64,000 nt of DNA from Verrucomicrobium spinosum DSM 4136 = JCM 18804 (lineage in GTDB: Bacteria; Verrucomicrobiota; Verrucomicrobiia; Verrucomicrobiales; Verrucomicrobiaceae). Positions 16,589 to 26,199 of this stretch are shown here, in pieces. Numbering within the stretch: the first letter of the stretch is position 1; every line of letters starts with the position of its first letter. The stretch is from contig NZ_ABIZ01000001.1 of the NCBI RefSeq assembly GCF_000172155.1, positions 2,265,105 through 2,329,104 of the forward strand. The letters are read 5' to 3'. The position numbers and the translations under genes were made by a program. Under the pieces are notes generated by a model that was not told the DNA's origin, did not search any database, and saw only the letters and a list, made by a program, of their open reading frames with translations.

Positions 16589-17890
16589 GGCTCTTCGTAA
16601 AAGCCCGTGGGATTTTTGGTTGGGCTGGATAGATTGCGCCTCATGCAGGACACAGAGTTTTATGAGCGGTTGCTGGGCTTGAGCAAGCCTTGGAAGGTGA
16701 CGGATGTCGACATGGACATAGCCGCTGGTGAAGTCCGGGTGAAGGTGACTTGCAATACCACTGTTTGGGTGGGGGATGCGGGACAACGTCTCCATGTTCA
16801 CGGCCACGAACAGCGTCGCTGGCGGCATTTGGACACCTGCCAGTTTCGCACCATCATCGAAGCCTCGGTGCCCCGTGTGCTTGACCCTGCCGATGGCAAA
16901 ACACAGATGGTGCAGGTTCCCTGGGCGGGGCCACGCAGCGGATGGACCCTCATGTTTGAGCACTTTGTCGTCCGGGTCCTGCTAGCTTGCACCACTCTCA
17001 GTGATGCTCTGCGTCTTACCGGGCTGGAGTGGCACCAGGCTCAAGGGATCATGAGCAGAGCCGTTGAGCGTGGCCTGCAAAGGCGCAAGCTGGAGCAGGT
17101 TGACTATGTGGGGCTGGACGAGAAGAGCTTTCGGCGGGGGCAGGACTACATCTCTGTGATGACTGACCTTGTGGCTCAGCGGGTGCTGGAGGTGCAACCC
17201 GGACGGGACACCGCCGCAGTGCTGAAGCTTTGGGAACTGTTGCCCGAAAACACCCGACAGCAGGTGCAAGCGGCGGCCATGGACTTTGGAGCGGCCTATG
17301 CAGCGGCAACGCGCCAGGCGGTGCCGCATGCGCTCATTGTCTATGACAAGTTCCATGTGAGCCAGATGTTGAGCAAGGCGGTGGACACCGTGCGACGTCA
17401 GGAACACAAGATCTTGATGGGACAGGGTGATGACACGCTCAAAGGCTCCAGATATGTCTGGCTGCGTGGACTTGAAAAGATGAGCGACGCGGAGTTTTTG
17501 AACTTCCAGCAACTGGTGGAACTCTCGTTGAAGACCTCGCGGGCGTGGGAGCACAAGGAGCTGTTTGCGGCCTTCTGGGAACAGCGCACTGCCGCAGAAG
17601 GGGCCAAGTTCTTTGCCCGATGGTTGAAGCGGGTCATGAGTTCACGTCTTGAGCCCGTCAAGAAAGCAGCGCGCACGTTGAAGACGCACCTACAGGGGTT
17701 GCTCAACTACTTTACCCACCCCATCACCAACGCGCTGACAGAAGGGCTCAACAGCCGCATTCAACTGCTCAAGGCGTCGGCACGGGGCTTTCGCAACTTC
17801 GACAACTACCGCATACGCATCCTGTTCTTCCTCGGCGGGCTCGACATGCTCCCCGCCTTGTCAAAATCCCACGGAAACTAACGAAGAACC
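16589..17890 (+). mobile_element. Complete ISL3-family insertion sequence
   Basis: 1302 bp. Ends are imperfect inverted repeats: left GGCTCTTCGTAAAAGCCCGT..., right (reverse complement) GGTTCTTCGTTAGTTTCCGT..., both followed by GGGATTTT. The 8-bp direct repeat AATAAATT lies at 16581-16588 and 17891-17898, the target-duplication length usual for ISL3. It interrupts the membrane-protein gene. Confidence 0.95.
16643..17881 (+). CDS. ISL3 family transposase
   Basis: About 412 residues from ATG 16643, preferred over the upstream in-frame start at 16607 that would begin in the terminal repeat. The zinc-binding N-terminal part is atypical here, with few cysteines. The DDE domain shows VGLDEKSFRRGQDYISVMTD, then AAMDFGAAYAAATRQAVPHALIVYDKFHVSQ and the C-terminal NALTEGLNSRIQLLKASARGFRNF with the catalytic Glu, all standard for ISL3 transposases. 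It is intact and the element has a clean target duplication, so it was recently mobile. Confidence 0.95.
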   Translation: MQDTEFYERLLGLSKPWKVTDVDMDIAAGEVRVKVTCNTTVWVGDAGQRLHVHGHEQRRWRHLDTCQFRTIIEASVPRVLDPADGKTQMVQVPWAGPRSGWTLMFEHFVVRVLLACTTLSDALRLTGLEWHQAQGIMSRAVERGLQRRKLEQVDYVGLDEKSFRRGQDYISVMTDLVAQRVLEVQPGRDTAAVLKLWELLPENTRQQVQAAAMDFGAAYAAATRQAVPHALIVYDKFHVSQMLSKAVDTVRRQEHKILMGQGDDTLKGSRYVWLRGLEKMSDAEFLNFQQLVELSLKTSRAWEHKELFAAFWEQRTAAEGAKFFARWLKRVMSSRLEPVKKAARTLKTHLQGLLNYFTHPITNALTEGLNSRIQLLKASARGFRNFDNYRIRILFFLGGLDMLPALSKSHGN

Positions 17891-18630
17891 AATAAATTCT
17901 TGCTTATCACGCACCATCCTTGGGGGCTGATCCGGCGTTCCCTTTAAATCCTCCACGAGGAACTTCCGCTTGGCTTTCATCTCTGGACTCGACATTCCTC
18001 TAATCAGAGCACGCGTTGGATCACCCTGAAACTGCAATGGGACTCTTTGCAACATGAGCTCCATGCGTCTCTCAGCCACATCATACTTCGCGACCAAGTG
18101 ACTCACTTCGAGTTGCCGGTTCATCGCTGCAGCGAGAGTCGTCGTCGCCTGCGTCTGGGCGTTCATTGCATCAATCTGCTCGCGGGCCAGTAATTTATCA
18201 GCAGCGTGCCGCACTTCCGAGGCGACATCATCTTTATGCTTTACGTGCAGCCCGTAGGCAACGGCAGCAAAACCCACGATCGCCACCACGGCATTCAACG
18301 CACCGAAGCTGTCCCCAAAGACACCACGTTGGCCGGGATCACAGATTTGCCTACCTAGCACCCAGTGATAAGCCAAGGCAATGAGGATCGCCCCAGCGAG
18401 GGCTCCGAGCATCATAAGTGGAAACTTGGGTTTCTCCATCCTCCAACCCTGCCCCATCCCCACCACCCCGCAACTTAAAACCCTTGTCCCTTCCCCCTCT
18501 TCCCTTCCATAAAACAAGAACGCCCGCCTGGATCTCTCCAGGCTGCGGCTATGGCTGAGGGACTGAGGATGAACACCGACAAACAAAGACACCTGTCAAA
18601 ACAACCACATCAGCCCAGCAGCAGCGCAAG

Positions 18631-19152
18631 GTGCTACGCCTGGAGGTAGATCCCGTGATTGGCCCGGATGGTTATACCATCGACCTCAACCTCGCCCCCG
18701 AGGTCACAGAGTTCGAAGGTTTCATCAACTACGGCAGCCCCATCAACACTGCTTCGACGGATGCGCTCGGCAATCCCACCACCGTCACGCTCACGGAGAA
18801 CAAAATCGAGCAACCTGTCTTCTCCACCCGCAAGGTCACCACTGCGGTGACTGTCTGGGATGGCCAGACTGTCGCCATGGGCGGCCTCATCCGCGAGGAT
18901 GTCCAGGATGTGGAAGACAAGGTGCCGATCCTCGGCGACCTGCCCTTTCTGGGGCGACTGTTCCAGAGCAAGGCCGAAGATCACTTCAAGCGCAACCTCA
19001 TGATCCTCGTGACTGCCAAGCTGATTGATCCCTCCGGCGAGCCCGTCCGCAAACCCGCGCCTGCCCCCACAGCGCCCGTGTCTGGCGGAGCGAGCACCAC
19101 TCCCGTCAGCCTGGATGGCGGCCCGGGACTGCTGCCCGCGGTGAACCCGTGA
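18631..19152 (+). pseudogene. 3' fragment of a type IV pilus secretin gene
   Basis: The frame encodes the last about 170 residues of a secretin (LEVDPVIGPDGYTIDLNL, VWDGQTVAMGGLIRED, VPILGDLPFLGRLF). It matches the C-terminus of the full gene at 26701-29166 almost residue for residue, and the DNA is roughly 93% identical over the conserved part by eye. The 5' two thirds of the gene are missing; homology begins abruptly near 18646. No start or leader for a functional protein is present. It is inverted relative to the full copy. The differing tails (PAPAPTAPVSGG against PTPTPVAPAP) indicate a diverged paralogue rather than a recent copy. Confidence 0.85.
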
Positions 19153-19164
19153 GAGAGCAAAGGG

Positions 19165-19206
19165 TGCGGTGGGTCAGCAGGAGAGTCTGGCCCACCGCAT
19201 TTTTTG
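19165..19206 (+). terminator. Intrinsic terminator after the secretin fragment
   Basis: TGCGGTGGGTCAG pairs with CTGGCCCACCGCA, followed by six T. It is well preserved although the gene before it is truncated. Confidence 0.85.
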
Positions 19207-19614
19207 AGTAAGGTTCTCGTTAATTTAAAGCACAAGAGCACGCACAGTTTTCTCGGCCGACCACAGTTCCGACTCACCCAACGAAAAGTTCGACCAGTTG
19301 ACACTTTTATTCATCCCATTTCCCGCTCATCTGCATCGTCGATAGAAGACAGAGCCCCGGATCGATGGAGATTGCAGCATTTGCGTTGAATATAGCGGTC
19401 TCGGCACTGGACATCGTTCGCCACTTACTCGAGATCTTATCTGTCGGGGCAGTAGCGTAGACACTTCTCCAGCAGGCGGTGACGGGCACTTCGAGTGAAG
19501 TGCCGGAGGGGGCCTGCCTCTACCGACGATTTAAGTAGCAACGTAAAAATATATTCCTTGATGCTTTAGAGTAAACTACATTACATTTGTGCTCCCTTTT
19601 GGAGCCACATTCGT
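19207..19614. other. Upstream region of the defence operon
   Basis: AT-richer than the flanks. A 31-codon + strand ORF at 19365-19460 (MEIAAFALNIAVSALDIVRH) is possible but unsupported. A GGCACTTCGAGTGAAGTGCC hairpin lies at about 19484-19503. The promoter of the defence genes presumably lies in the 100 bases before 19615, but I see no confident -35/-10 pair. Confidence 0.4.
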
Positions 19615-21612
19615 ATGCGTCTCGAAACGATAGAAGTCAGAAATTTTCGACTATTGCGCCGATTGTCGATCGACCTTACCAAGGAGAAGACGACGACAAT
19701 TCTTGTGGGGCCAAACAACAGCGGGAAGACATCTGTGATGGACGCCCTCCGATTGTTCGCTGGAGTCGGCTCAGACGCCCTCCGGATTACATTTCACGAT
19801 CTGTCCCAGCTACGGCACCGGAATCTAAGGTGGATCGAAACCAAGCTCAGCAGATCCAAAGACGCGGAGGAAAAGATCGCGGTCCTGAAGCGATTTTCGC
19901 CACGCATGCGCCTGGATCTAACCTTTACTTACGATGAAAGCCCAGCCGATCTTGTGGCCGCCACGCGGCTGTTGATGGACCTGAACCCAAGCACCAACAA
20001 GGTTCGGCTACGGATTGAATATGCACTGGACAATGCCAAAAAGCTGCTAGACGATTTCGACAATAGGCAACGGAAAGCACAAACTCTTTGCGAATTTCTT
20101 CGGGACAGTTTCCGTGAATACTTCAAACGGACCTTTTTCAAGATCTCCTTGAACGGTCAAGAGGTCGAATTACTCGAGGAAAGCGGGCTCCTCAATACCC
20201 TTCTGCGTATCGACATCGTGCCTGCACAGCGCCATGTCGATGATGATGACAACAGCAGATCGGCAAAGCTTTCCAAGCTACTGCACGATCACTACGAACG
20301 ATATTACAAAGTTGACAATGCCGCTGGCTATCAAGCACTAGAAAACGCTGTGACAGAGAGCGCTAGCGATCTAACGGTCAAATACAGTCTTGCTTTCGGG
20401 CGTCTCACTAAACGCCTCAAGAGCTTCGGATATCCGTCCGGCCAAACAGCACCCGATCTTCGCGTCCGCGCCGAATTGAGTACCGAGACAATCTACCGTG
20501 ACAACGCCCGCATCTTCTACGCAAGTGAGCATGCAGGGAAGCAAGGTTTGAAGGAGAAATTCGAACTCCCCGAAAAATACAACGGACTGGGCTTCAAAAA
20601 CCTCATCTATATCGTACTTCAGCTCGAATCTTTCCGAGCGGCAATTGACGCACTCACGGGCGAAAAACCCCGCGTTCACATTATCGCTGTTGAGGAACCG
20701 GAGGCGCATCTCCATCCTCAGATGCAGACCGTTTTCATCAGCGAGATTTCCAAGGTGCTTGAAAATGACGGAGGCTCCACCGCTCAGGTCCTGCTTTCTA
20801 CGCATTCGTCACATATGATCGCCCACTCGGGGTTTGAACCGATTCGATACTTCCGTCGAATCGGACGCGAGGTTGTCATACGAGACTTGTCGAAGCTCCC
20901 GTTGGACCACGATGACTCCGACCTGCTTGGATTTCTAAGGCGATATATCCGCCTGACCCATTGCGACCTGTTTTTCGCAGACAAAGCGATCTTTGTTGAG
21001 GGCCAGGTCGAGAGGTTGCTATTGCCGATGATGATCGAAGAGCTCGCCAAGGAAGAGGGTTGCGAAAACTTAGCCAGCCAATATATCAGCATATCCGAGG
21101 TCGGGGGAGGTCACGCCCACAAGTTCAAACCGATCATTGATTTTTTAGGCATACCGACTTTGATCATTACCGACTTGGATTCCGTGGATGGAAATGGAGA
21201 AAAATGCCCAGTAGCCGACGGCGAAGGCACAAGCAATGCCTGCTTGCGCGAATGGATTCCAGCAAAAAAGACCGTCGGCGAACTACGTGCATGCGTTGAC
21301 CACGAGAAAACACGTGGAAGCATCCGAGTTGCCTATCAGGTAACCCAAGAGCGCTACTGCGGTCGCTCGTTCGAAGAGGCTTTCATTTATGCTAACATTC
21401 CTTGGCTTACAGCCAACTTCGGCAAACTCAGCACCACCAAAGCTGCAATCAAGAAGGCCTTGAAGAATGGCCTCGCAACCCAGGCCTGGGACTTGAGTGG
21501 GAAGCTCGGGAAGGTGGATTTTGCCCTCGATCTAATCAGCGAGCCTGGTTGGAGCACCCCCCTCTATATTAAACAGGGACTTACTTGGCTCGCACAATTT
21601 CCATCAAGATGA
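19615..21612 (+). CDS. gajA: Gabija-like GajA: OLD-family ATPase with TOPRIM nuclease domain
   Basis: 665 residues. The N-terminal ABC-type ATPase has Walker A GPNNSGKTS (about 32-40), the signature/Walker B area EEPEAHLHPQMQ (about 360) and a later LLSTHSSHMI switch segment. The C-terminal TOPRIM part has FVEGQVERLLLP (catalytic Glu, about 463) and LIITDLDSVDG (DxD, about 521). This is the OLD/GajA architecture; characterised GajA senses nucleotides and nicks DNA. The gene overlaps the helicase gene by four bases, the defining Gabija pairing. At 665 residues it is somewhat longer than typical GajA. Lower GC than neighbours suggests horizontal acquisition. A class-2 OLD system with helicase is the alternative name. 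Confidence 0.85.
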   Translation: MRLETIEVRNFRLLRRLSIDLTKEKTTTILVGPNNSGKTSVMDALRLFAGVGSDALRITFHDLSQLRHRNLRWIETKLSRSKDAEEKIAVLKRFSPRMRLDLTFTYDESPADLVAATRLLMDLNPSTNKVRLRIEYALDNAKKLLDDFDNRQRKAQTLCEFLRDSFREYFKRTFFKISLNGQEVELLEESGLLNTLLRIDIVPAQRHVDDDDNSRSAKLSKLLHDHYERYYKVDNAAGYQALENAVTESASDLTVKYSLAFGRLTKRLKSFGYPSGQTAPDLRVRAELSTETIYRDNARIFYASEHAGKQGLKEKFELPEKYNGLGFKNLIYIVLQLESFRAAIDALTGEKPRVHIIAVEEPEAHLHPQMQTVFISEISKVLENDGGSTAQVLLSTHSSHMIAHSGFEPIRYFRRIGREVVIRDLSKLPLDHDDSDLLGFLRRYIRLTHCDLFFADKAIFVEGQVERLLLPMMIEELAKEEGCENLASQYISISEVGGGHAHKFKPIIDFLGIPTLIITDLDSVDGNGEKCPVADGEGTSNACLREWIPAKKTVGELRACVDHEKTRGSIRVAYQVTQERYCGRSFEEAFIYANIPWLTANFGKLSTTKAAIKKALKNGLATQAWDLSGKLGKVDFALDLISEPGWSTPLYIKQGLTWLAQFPSR

Positions 21613-23285
21613 TCACCGAGGCAGATGCAAAGATTCTTGAATGTATAAAGGAGAGGCGAAGTTTTTTGATAGACGCCGGAGCGGGATCTGGCAAAACATC
21701 GTCCCTCATTCGCGCCTTGGATCACCTTCGTGGCCCTGATCGCATAAAATTTTTGACTTGCAATCAACAGATAGCTTGCATCACTTTCACGAACGTCGCC
21801 AAAAACGAAATTATAGAGAGAACTGAGCACGATCCTCTGTTTGTTGTCACTACCATCCACGATTTTCTCTGGGCAGCGATTAGCCCTTTTCAAAAGGAGC
21901 TGAAACTAGCACTACAGTCATTCAACGCCAGCCTCCCAGGTCGAAGCCGCCGCAAGCAGGATGAAACTGAGTTGGAGAAAGCCCTAAAGGGGGGGGCAGA
22001 GATCCGTTATTCCGATCGAGGTGCCAATTTCATGGAAGGCCGCATTTTCCATGACGACCTTCTTGGCGTAGCGCATTTCATGTTCCGCGATCATTTCATG
22101 CTTTCCAAGGTGGTGGCCGCACGCTTCCCGTTCATCTTCGTGGATGAATATCAGGACACCGATCCGCAAGTAATCTCCATCCTACTAGACCATCTCATCA
22201 AAACCGATTCGCCCCCACTTCTCGGATTCTTTGGCGATAAAATGCAAAACATTTACACGGGCGGAGTGGGCGAACTGTCGCCCGATCACCAGAGCATGCT
22301 TGTGCAGATCAAAAAGGAAGAGAACTACCGCTGCTCCAAGGCAGTGATCAATCTGCTCAATAAAGTGCGAACTGATATTAGACAAGAGCCTGCCGGTAAC
22401 AATCTCTCCGGCGGGGCCGTCTATTTGAACTTCGCCGGCATTGATCCGGCCGTCGACCTGACCAGGATGGAAGTTCAGAAGGTGCGAGAAAAATTCTACT
22501 GGGAACTGGAAGGCGAGCTGAAAGTCCTTTTCCTCACCCATCGGCTCATTGCTCGGAAGGCTCGCTATGAGGCATTGTGGACCGCCTACAGCGAACTGGG
22601 CGGCTTCGCGAGCGACCGCTTTCATGGCGGTGAAGATCCGATTGCCATCTTCTTCCTCGACGAGGTTGAATCCGTGATCACCTCCTGGCGACAAGGAAAA
22701 GTTGGCCGCACCATCAGTCTAATTAGTGATCGACCCCAACCAATTGCGGCGCGACTTGAGAAAGTCCGAGTGAAGACTGCACTGGATGGTTTGATCGCAT
22801 TAGTTGATGGCGGCGCAACCGTAGAAGCGGTTCTGAAACATCTCAAGGCCACCGAATTGGTGCCCCTGCTTGACGACCTCGAAGATGGAATTTCAGGAAA
22901 GCTAACGCCAGCCGAAGCCGGGACACCTGAGGCACAGCATCAAGCCTTCATTGCCAAGATACTAGCCACCCCTTATGCCGAAGTCAGTAACTATTGCGCT
23001 GTGCTTCAAAAGAATCTCCCCTATTCCACAAAGCATGGCGTAAAGGGCGATCAGTTTCAGAACGTGTTAGTCATTCTAGACGATGCCGGAGCAAATTGGA
23101 ATCAATATGCTTTCGACAAACTACTAGCCGAAACAGACACTAGTGAAGCTCGCACGAAGAGGTCGCGAAATCTCTTCTACGTATGCTGCTCAAGGGCAAA
23201 GGATAAGCTGATTGTGGTGAACATGGGCGCAACCAACCAGACAAAGATCGAAGCGCTTTTTGGAGCAACAGCGGTAGCGATGTAA
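21609..23285 (+). CDS. gajB: Gabija-like GajB: UvrD/Rep-type helicase
   Basis: ATG 21609 overlaps the gajA stop (ATGA) and is preferred over an upstream in-frame start at 21585. 558 residues. Superfamily 1 motifs are visible: motif I AGAGSGKTS (about 22-30), motif II VDEYQDTD (about 178), motif III FGDKMQNIY, and motif VI FYVCCSRAKDKLIV (about 523). GVKGDQFQNVLVILDD is the UvrD C-terminal motif. In Gabija, GajB associates with GajA and responds to DNA ends produced during phage infection. Downstream, the IS66 element begins 150 bases after the stop, so the operon itself is intact. Confidence 0.85.
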   Translation: MITEADAKILECIKERRSFLIDAGAGSGKTSSLIRALDHLRGPDRIKFLTCNQQIACITFTNVAKNEIIERTEHDPLFVVTTIHDFLWAAISPFQKELKLALQSFNASLPGRSRRKQDETELEKALKGGAEIRYSDRGANFMEGRIFHDDLLGVAHFMFRDHFMLSKVVAARFPFIFVDEYQDTDPQVISILLDHLIKTDSPPLLGFFGDKMQNIYTGGVGELSPDHQSMLVQIKKEENYRCSKAVINLLNKVRTDIRQEPAGNNLSGGAVYLNFAGIDPAVDLTRMEVQKVREKFYWELEGELKVLFLTHRLIARKARYEALWTAYSELGGFASDRFHGGEDPIAIFFLDEVESVITSWRQGKVGRTISLISDRPQPIAARLEKVRVKTALDGLIALVDGGATVEAVLKHLKATELVPLLDDLEDGISGKLTPAEAGTPEAQHQAFIAKILATPYAEVSNYCAVLQKNLPYSTKHGVKGDQFQNVLVILDDAGANWNQYAFDKLLAETDTSEARTKRSRNLFYVCCSRAKDKLIVVNMGATNQTKIEALFGATAVAM

Positions 23286-23495
23286 GGGTAGTCAGTTCGA
23301 CTTTCTTGAGTCCGATTCTCCGACGTCAACAGTATGAGAAAATGTACGAATGGGCGGGCTCTGCCAACACGCAATCATTCAGCCAGCTTACCAAGATGAC
23401 CCCGCCAGAACTCTGAGGAGCTCGATGTTCGTTGACAGTAAGCAGATCAGCAAGGCCGTCTGGTGCGCGGAGCGCAGCCGGGCAAGTTTGCGCGT

Positions 23496-23843
23496 ATGCC
23501 TCGATATACAGCCCTGCAACGTCGTCGTCTAGTGCGCCAGTTTCAATCCAGCGGCCTGACCCTGGCAACTTTTTGCCGGCTTCATTCTTTGAGTGTCTCA
23601 AGCCTTTGTGCCTGGCGTCGCCATGTTGAACTTCAGAAGCGCTCCTCTGATCCTGCGCCGCCTCCATGGCTGCCGGTGGAAGTTTCCTCACCTCCGGGGA
23701 GCACTGCTGCGGGACTTCCCGGCTTGGATTATCTCATCGAAGCGGGTCTCTGGCGTCTGCACGTCCCTTCAGGCTTTGGCCGCGATGAAGTGGCCGCCCT
23801 CCTTGAACTTCTCCATGCCAGGCAGGGAGGTGCCCCATGCTAA
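23496..23843 (+). CDS. tnpA: IS66 TnpA-like accessory protein
   Basis: ATG 23496 chosen; an in-frame GTG at 23463 is an alternative. 115 residues with an N-terminal helix-turn-helix (RRRLVRQFQSSGLTLATFCR, then LSVSSLCAWRRH), as in the small orfA of IS66 elements. The stop overlaps the tnpB ATG by seven bases, consistent with translational coupling. Required with TnpB for transposition in characterised IS66 elements. Confidence 0.8.
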   Translation: MPRYTALQRRRLVRQFQSSGLTLATFCRLHSLSVSSLCAWRRHVELQKRSSDPAPPPWLPVEVSSPPGSTAAGLPGLDYLIEAGLWRLHVPSGFGRDEVAALLELLHARQGGAPC

Positions 23844-24193
23844 GCCTGGGTCCTGCCACCAAAGTCCATTTGCTGGCAGGCGCCACCGACATGCGCCTTG
23901 GGTTTGAGGGGCTGCTCGCCCTGGCTTCTGGTCTGTTGCGCGAGGATCCTTTGAGCGGTCACCTCTTTGTCTTTTGCAACAAGCACCGCACCCGTCTCAA
24001 GGCCCTCTACTGGGACGGCTCGGGCTTGTGGGTGTGCGCCAAGCGGCTGGAGAAGGGGCGCTTCCACTGGCCGCAGCCCCCAGCGCAAGGAGCTTCACGC
24101 AAGGTGGTGCTCACCCAGGCGGAGCTCACTTTGCTGCTGGCGGGCATTGACCTGGAAGGCACCCAACGGAGGGCCTGGCACCGGGTCGGGTGA
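23837..24193 (+). CDS. tnpB: IS66 Orf2 (TnpB) protein
   Basis: 118 residues with the diagnostic IS66 Orf2 sequence: TKVHLLAGATDMRLGFEGL near the N-terminus, HLFVFCNKHRTRLKALYWDGSG in the middle and WVCAKRLEKGRFHWP. Full length for the family and undamaged. The biochemical role within transposition is not settled. Confidence 0.95.
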   Translation: MLSLGPATKVHLLAGATDMRLGFEGLLALASGLLREDPLSGHLFVFCNKHRTRLKALYWDGSGLWVCAKRLEKGRFHWPQPPAQGASRKVVLTQAELTLLLAGIDLEGTQRRAWHRVG

Positions 24194-24263
24194 GGGTGCG
24201 GGAAGAGGTGTTTTTTAGGGTTCGCGGTAACAACTTGTTGCAACGAGCCCGCTGCTGGGCATC

Positions 24264-25946
24264 ATGCAGCTCCCGCTGCTCATGCCCGCCACTCCTGCCA
24301 CCCCGGATCTGCCTGAAGCCCTGTTGCTTTCTTTGGGACCCCGGGAGCGTCTTGCCCTGGAGGAGATCCTGCGTCAGCGCGATGAGCGTATTGCCACCCT
24401 GGAACTGGAAGTGCGCCTGCGTGAGGAGCAGTTGCGGCTGGCCCTCATCAAGAAGTACGGTCCCAAAGGCGAGGGCCTCGGCAAAGACCAGGCCCTGCTG
24501 CTGGATCTGGAGCCCGGCGTGCAGGAGGCCGAGGTGGCCCTTGAAGTGGGCCTGGCCCTGGCGGACAAGACCCTGCCCGAGGCTGGACGCCTGGAACAGG
24601 AGCAGGCCGCCCGGCTCAAAAAGAAAAAGCCCGGCACCCCGCGCTACGCCCAAGTGCATCCTGGGCGGCACGAACTGCCCGCGCATCTGCCGCGGGTGGA
24701 AGTCATCCTACCATGCTTGGAAGCGGCGCAAGGCGAACTGGTGGGCTATGAGATCAAGGAAGAGCTCGTCATCAAGCCTGCGGAGTTCTTTGTGCGGGTG
24801 CTCAAGCGCGAGAAGCGAGTCATCCAGCTGGGGGACCGTCGCACGGTGGCCACAGCCGCCTCCCCTGGGCGCATCGTCGACAAAGGGCAGCTGGCCAACG
24901 AGACGGTGGTGGAGCTGGTGGTGCGCAAGTACGCCGATTATCTGCCGGTGTACCGTCAGCTACAGGGGTGGGAGCGCGATCACAGTGTGACCGTGCGTCA
25001 GGCCACGGCGACGCGGGCGGTGATGGCCGCAGGAGCGTTGCTGCAACCTCTGGCGCGGGCCATCGGCCAGGAGCTGCGGCAGGGGCCGCTCATTCAGGCC
25101 GATGAGACGAGGCTGCCGGTGCTGCAAGATCTGGGTAAAGGCCGCAACGATGTGGCGTGGTTGTGGCAGTACTCCATCCCCGGAGGGCTGGTGTACTTCG
25201 AGTACCAGGACAACCGTGCCCAGGCGGGGGCGAGGGCCTATTTGAAGGACTACGGAGGCATCCTGCAAAGCGACGGCTATGTGGTCTATGACTGTCTGGA
25301 GGGGCAGGTGCAGCGGCATGCGGGATGTTTTGCCCACGTGCGACGCAAGTTCGTGGAGGCGTGCCAGGCCGCCCCCAAGGAAGTGCCGTGCGAACCGGGG
25401 CTGGCGGTGGTGGCCAGCATCGGCGCGTTGTATGGAGTTGAAGAGCGGGCGCGGGAAAAGCAGTTGAAGGGGCAGGCCCGTCTGGACTACCGGCAGGAGC
25501 AGGGTGTGGCGCAAAAGCTCTCCAGCCTCAAGGCGCAGATCCTGGAGGTGCGGGCCAAGGCCCTCCTGCCGCAGAGCCTGCTGGCCAAGGCCTGTGACTA
25601 TGCGCTCAACCAGTGGGAGAAGCTGGAGGTGTATGCCAGCCACGGGGAGGTGGAGATAGACAACAACTGGTGTGAGAATGCCATGAGGCCGGTGGCGCTG
25701 GGGCGCAAGAACTGGCTGCATCTAGGAAGCCACGAGAGCGGGCCCAAAGTAGCGGCGATCCTGACGGTGCTGGCCAGTGCTCAGCGGCTGGGGCTCAACG
25801 TGCGGGAGTATCTTGGGGAGGCGCTGGAGACCCTGTGTGACGGTGAGGGGTTCAACATCACGCGCATCGGGGAACTGCTGCCCAGCCGCTGGAAGCCCAA
25901 ACCTGCGTCAGGGCTCGAACCTGAAGCTATGCCACGGGATTGCTGA
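24264..25946 (+). CDS. tnpC: IS66 family transposase (TnpC)
   Basis: 560 residues. N-terminal leucine-zipper-like helix (about 30-60), DDE domain with QADETRLPVLQ (first Asp), SDGYVVYDCLEGQVQRHAGCFAHVRRKF (second Asp region) and HGEVEIDNNWCENAMRPVALGRKNWL (Glu region), then a C-terminal helical part. All parts are present and in frame. It catalyses cut and strand transfer of the element. The stop lies just inside the right terminal repeat. Confidence 0.95.
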   Translation: MQLPLLMPATPATPDLPEALLLSLGPRERLALEEILRQRDERIATLELEVRLREEQLRLALIKKYGPKGEGLGKDQALLLDLEPGVQEAEVALEVGLALADKTLPEAGRLEQEQAARLKKKKPGTPRYAQVHPGRHELPAHLPRVEVILPCLEAAQGELVGYEIKEELVIKPAEFFVRVLKREKRVIQLGDRRTVATAASPGRIVDKGQLANETVVELVVRKYADYLPVYRQLQGWERDHSVTVRQATATRAVMAAGALLQPLARAIGQELRQGPLIQADETRLPVLQDLGKGRNDVAWLWQYSIPGGLVYFEYQDNRAQAGARAYLKDYGGILQSDGYVVYDCLEGQVQRHAGCFAHVRRKFVEACQAAPKEVPCEPGLAVVASIGALYGVEERAREKQLKGQARLDYRQEQGVAQKLSSLKAQILEVRAKALLPQSLLAKACDYALNQWEKLEVYASHGEVEIDNNWCENAMRPVALGRKNWLHLGSHESGPKVAAILTVLASAQRLGLNVREYLGEALETLCDGEGFNITRIGELLPSRWKPKPASGLEPEAMPRDC

Positions 25947-25955
25947 ACTGCATAC

Positions 25956-26199
25956 CGTTGACACGTTGCAAGTGACACATGGTAGAGACAAGAGAAAAGG
26001 ACATCGTAGCAACCAATCAATGACCAACATCCTTCCCTTTGCCACGAGCGAATCCTTTCAAACTGCTTCTCCAAAGAGCCACTCGGGCGTAAAGCCTAGC
26101 AGCTCCTTGGAATGTGGACACAAAGAGACAATCTCAGGCCTCAGAAAGCATATTCACAATGCGTTCCTAAAAATCCTCTTGGACCCAACTCACAAATCT
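25956..26199. other. Spacer between IS66 and ssrA, no gene seen
   Basis: About 240 bases that include the right target duplication (25956-25963). They should represent island DNA immediately downstream of the ssrA 3' end before the IS66 insertion. No ORF with coding character and no further ssrA-like repeat was seen. Confidence 0.5.

Larger units (their letters stand above)
16419..18439 (-). pseudogene. Two-TM membrane protein gene split by an ISL3 insertion
   Basis: The N-terminal part runs from ATG 18439 (MEKPKFPLMMLGALAG) with two hydrophobic segments, about residues 7-29 and 44-62, then a helical charged region ending RDKQEFI at the insertion. Removing 16589-17890 and one copy of the 8-bp duplication joins this in frame to RVLEEIPALRHAMLVAYMTL and a stop at 16419, giving about 236 residues. 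An earlier ORF start at 18592 is not needed. It is adjacent to phage genes on the same strand, so it is probably prophage cargo. Function unknown. Confidence 0.75.
23438..25955 (+). mobile_element. Complete IS66-family insertion sequence
   Basis: 2518 bp with three genes in the usual order. Ends: left GTAAGCAGATCAGCAAGGCC, right (reverse complement) GTATGCAGTTCAGCAATCCC, typical GTA... IS66 termini. The 8-bp duplication CGTTGACA is at 23430-23437 and 25956-25963. It lies between the Gabija operon and the ssrA 3' end. Confidence 0.95.
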
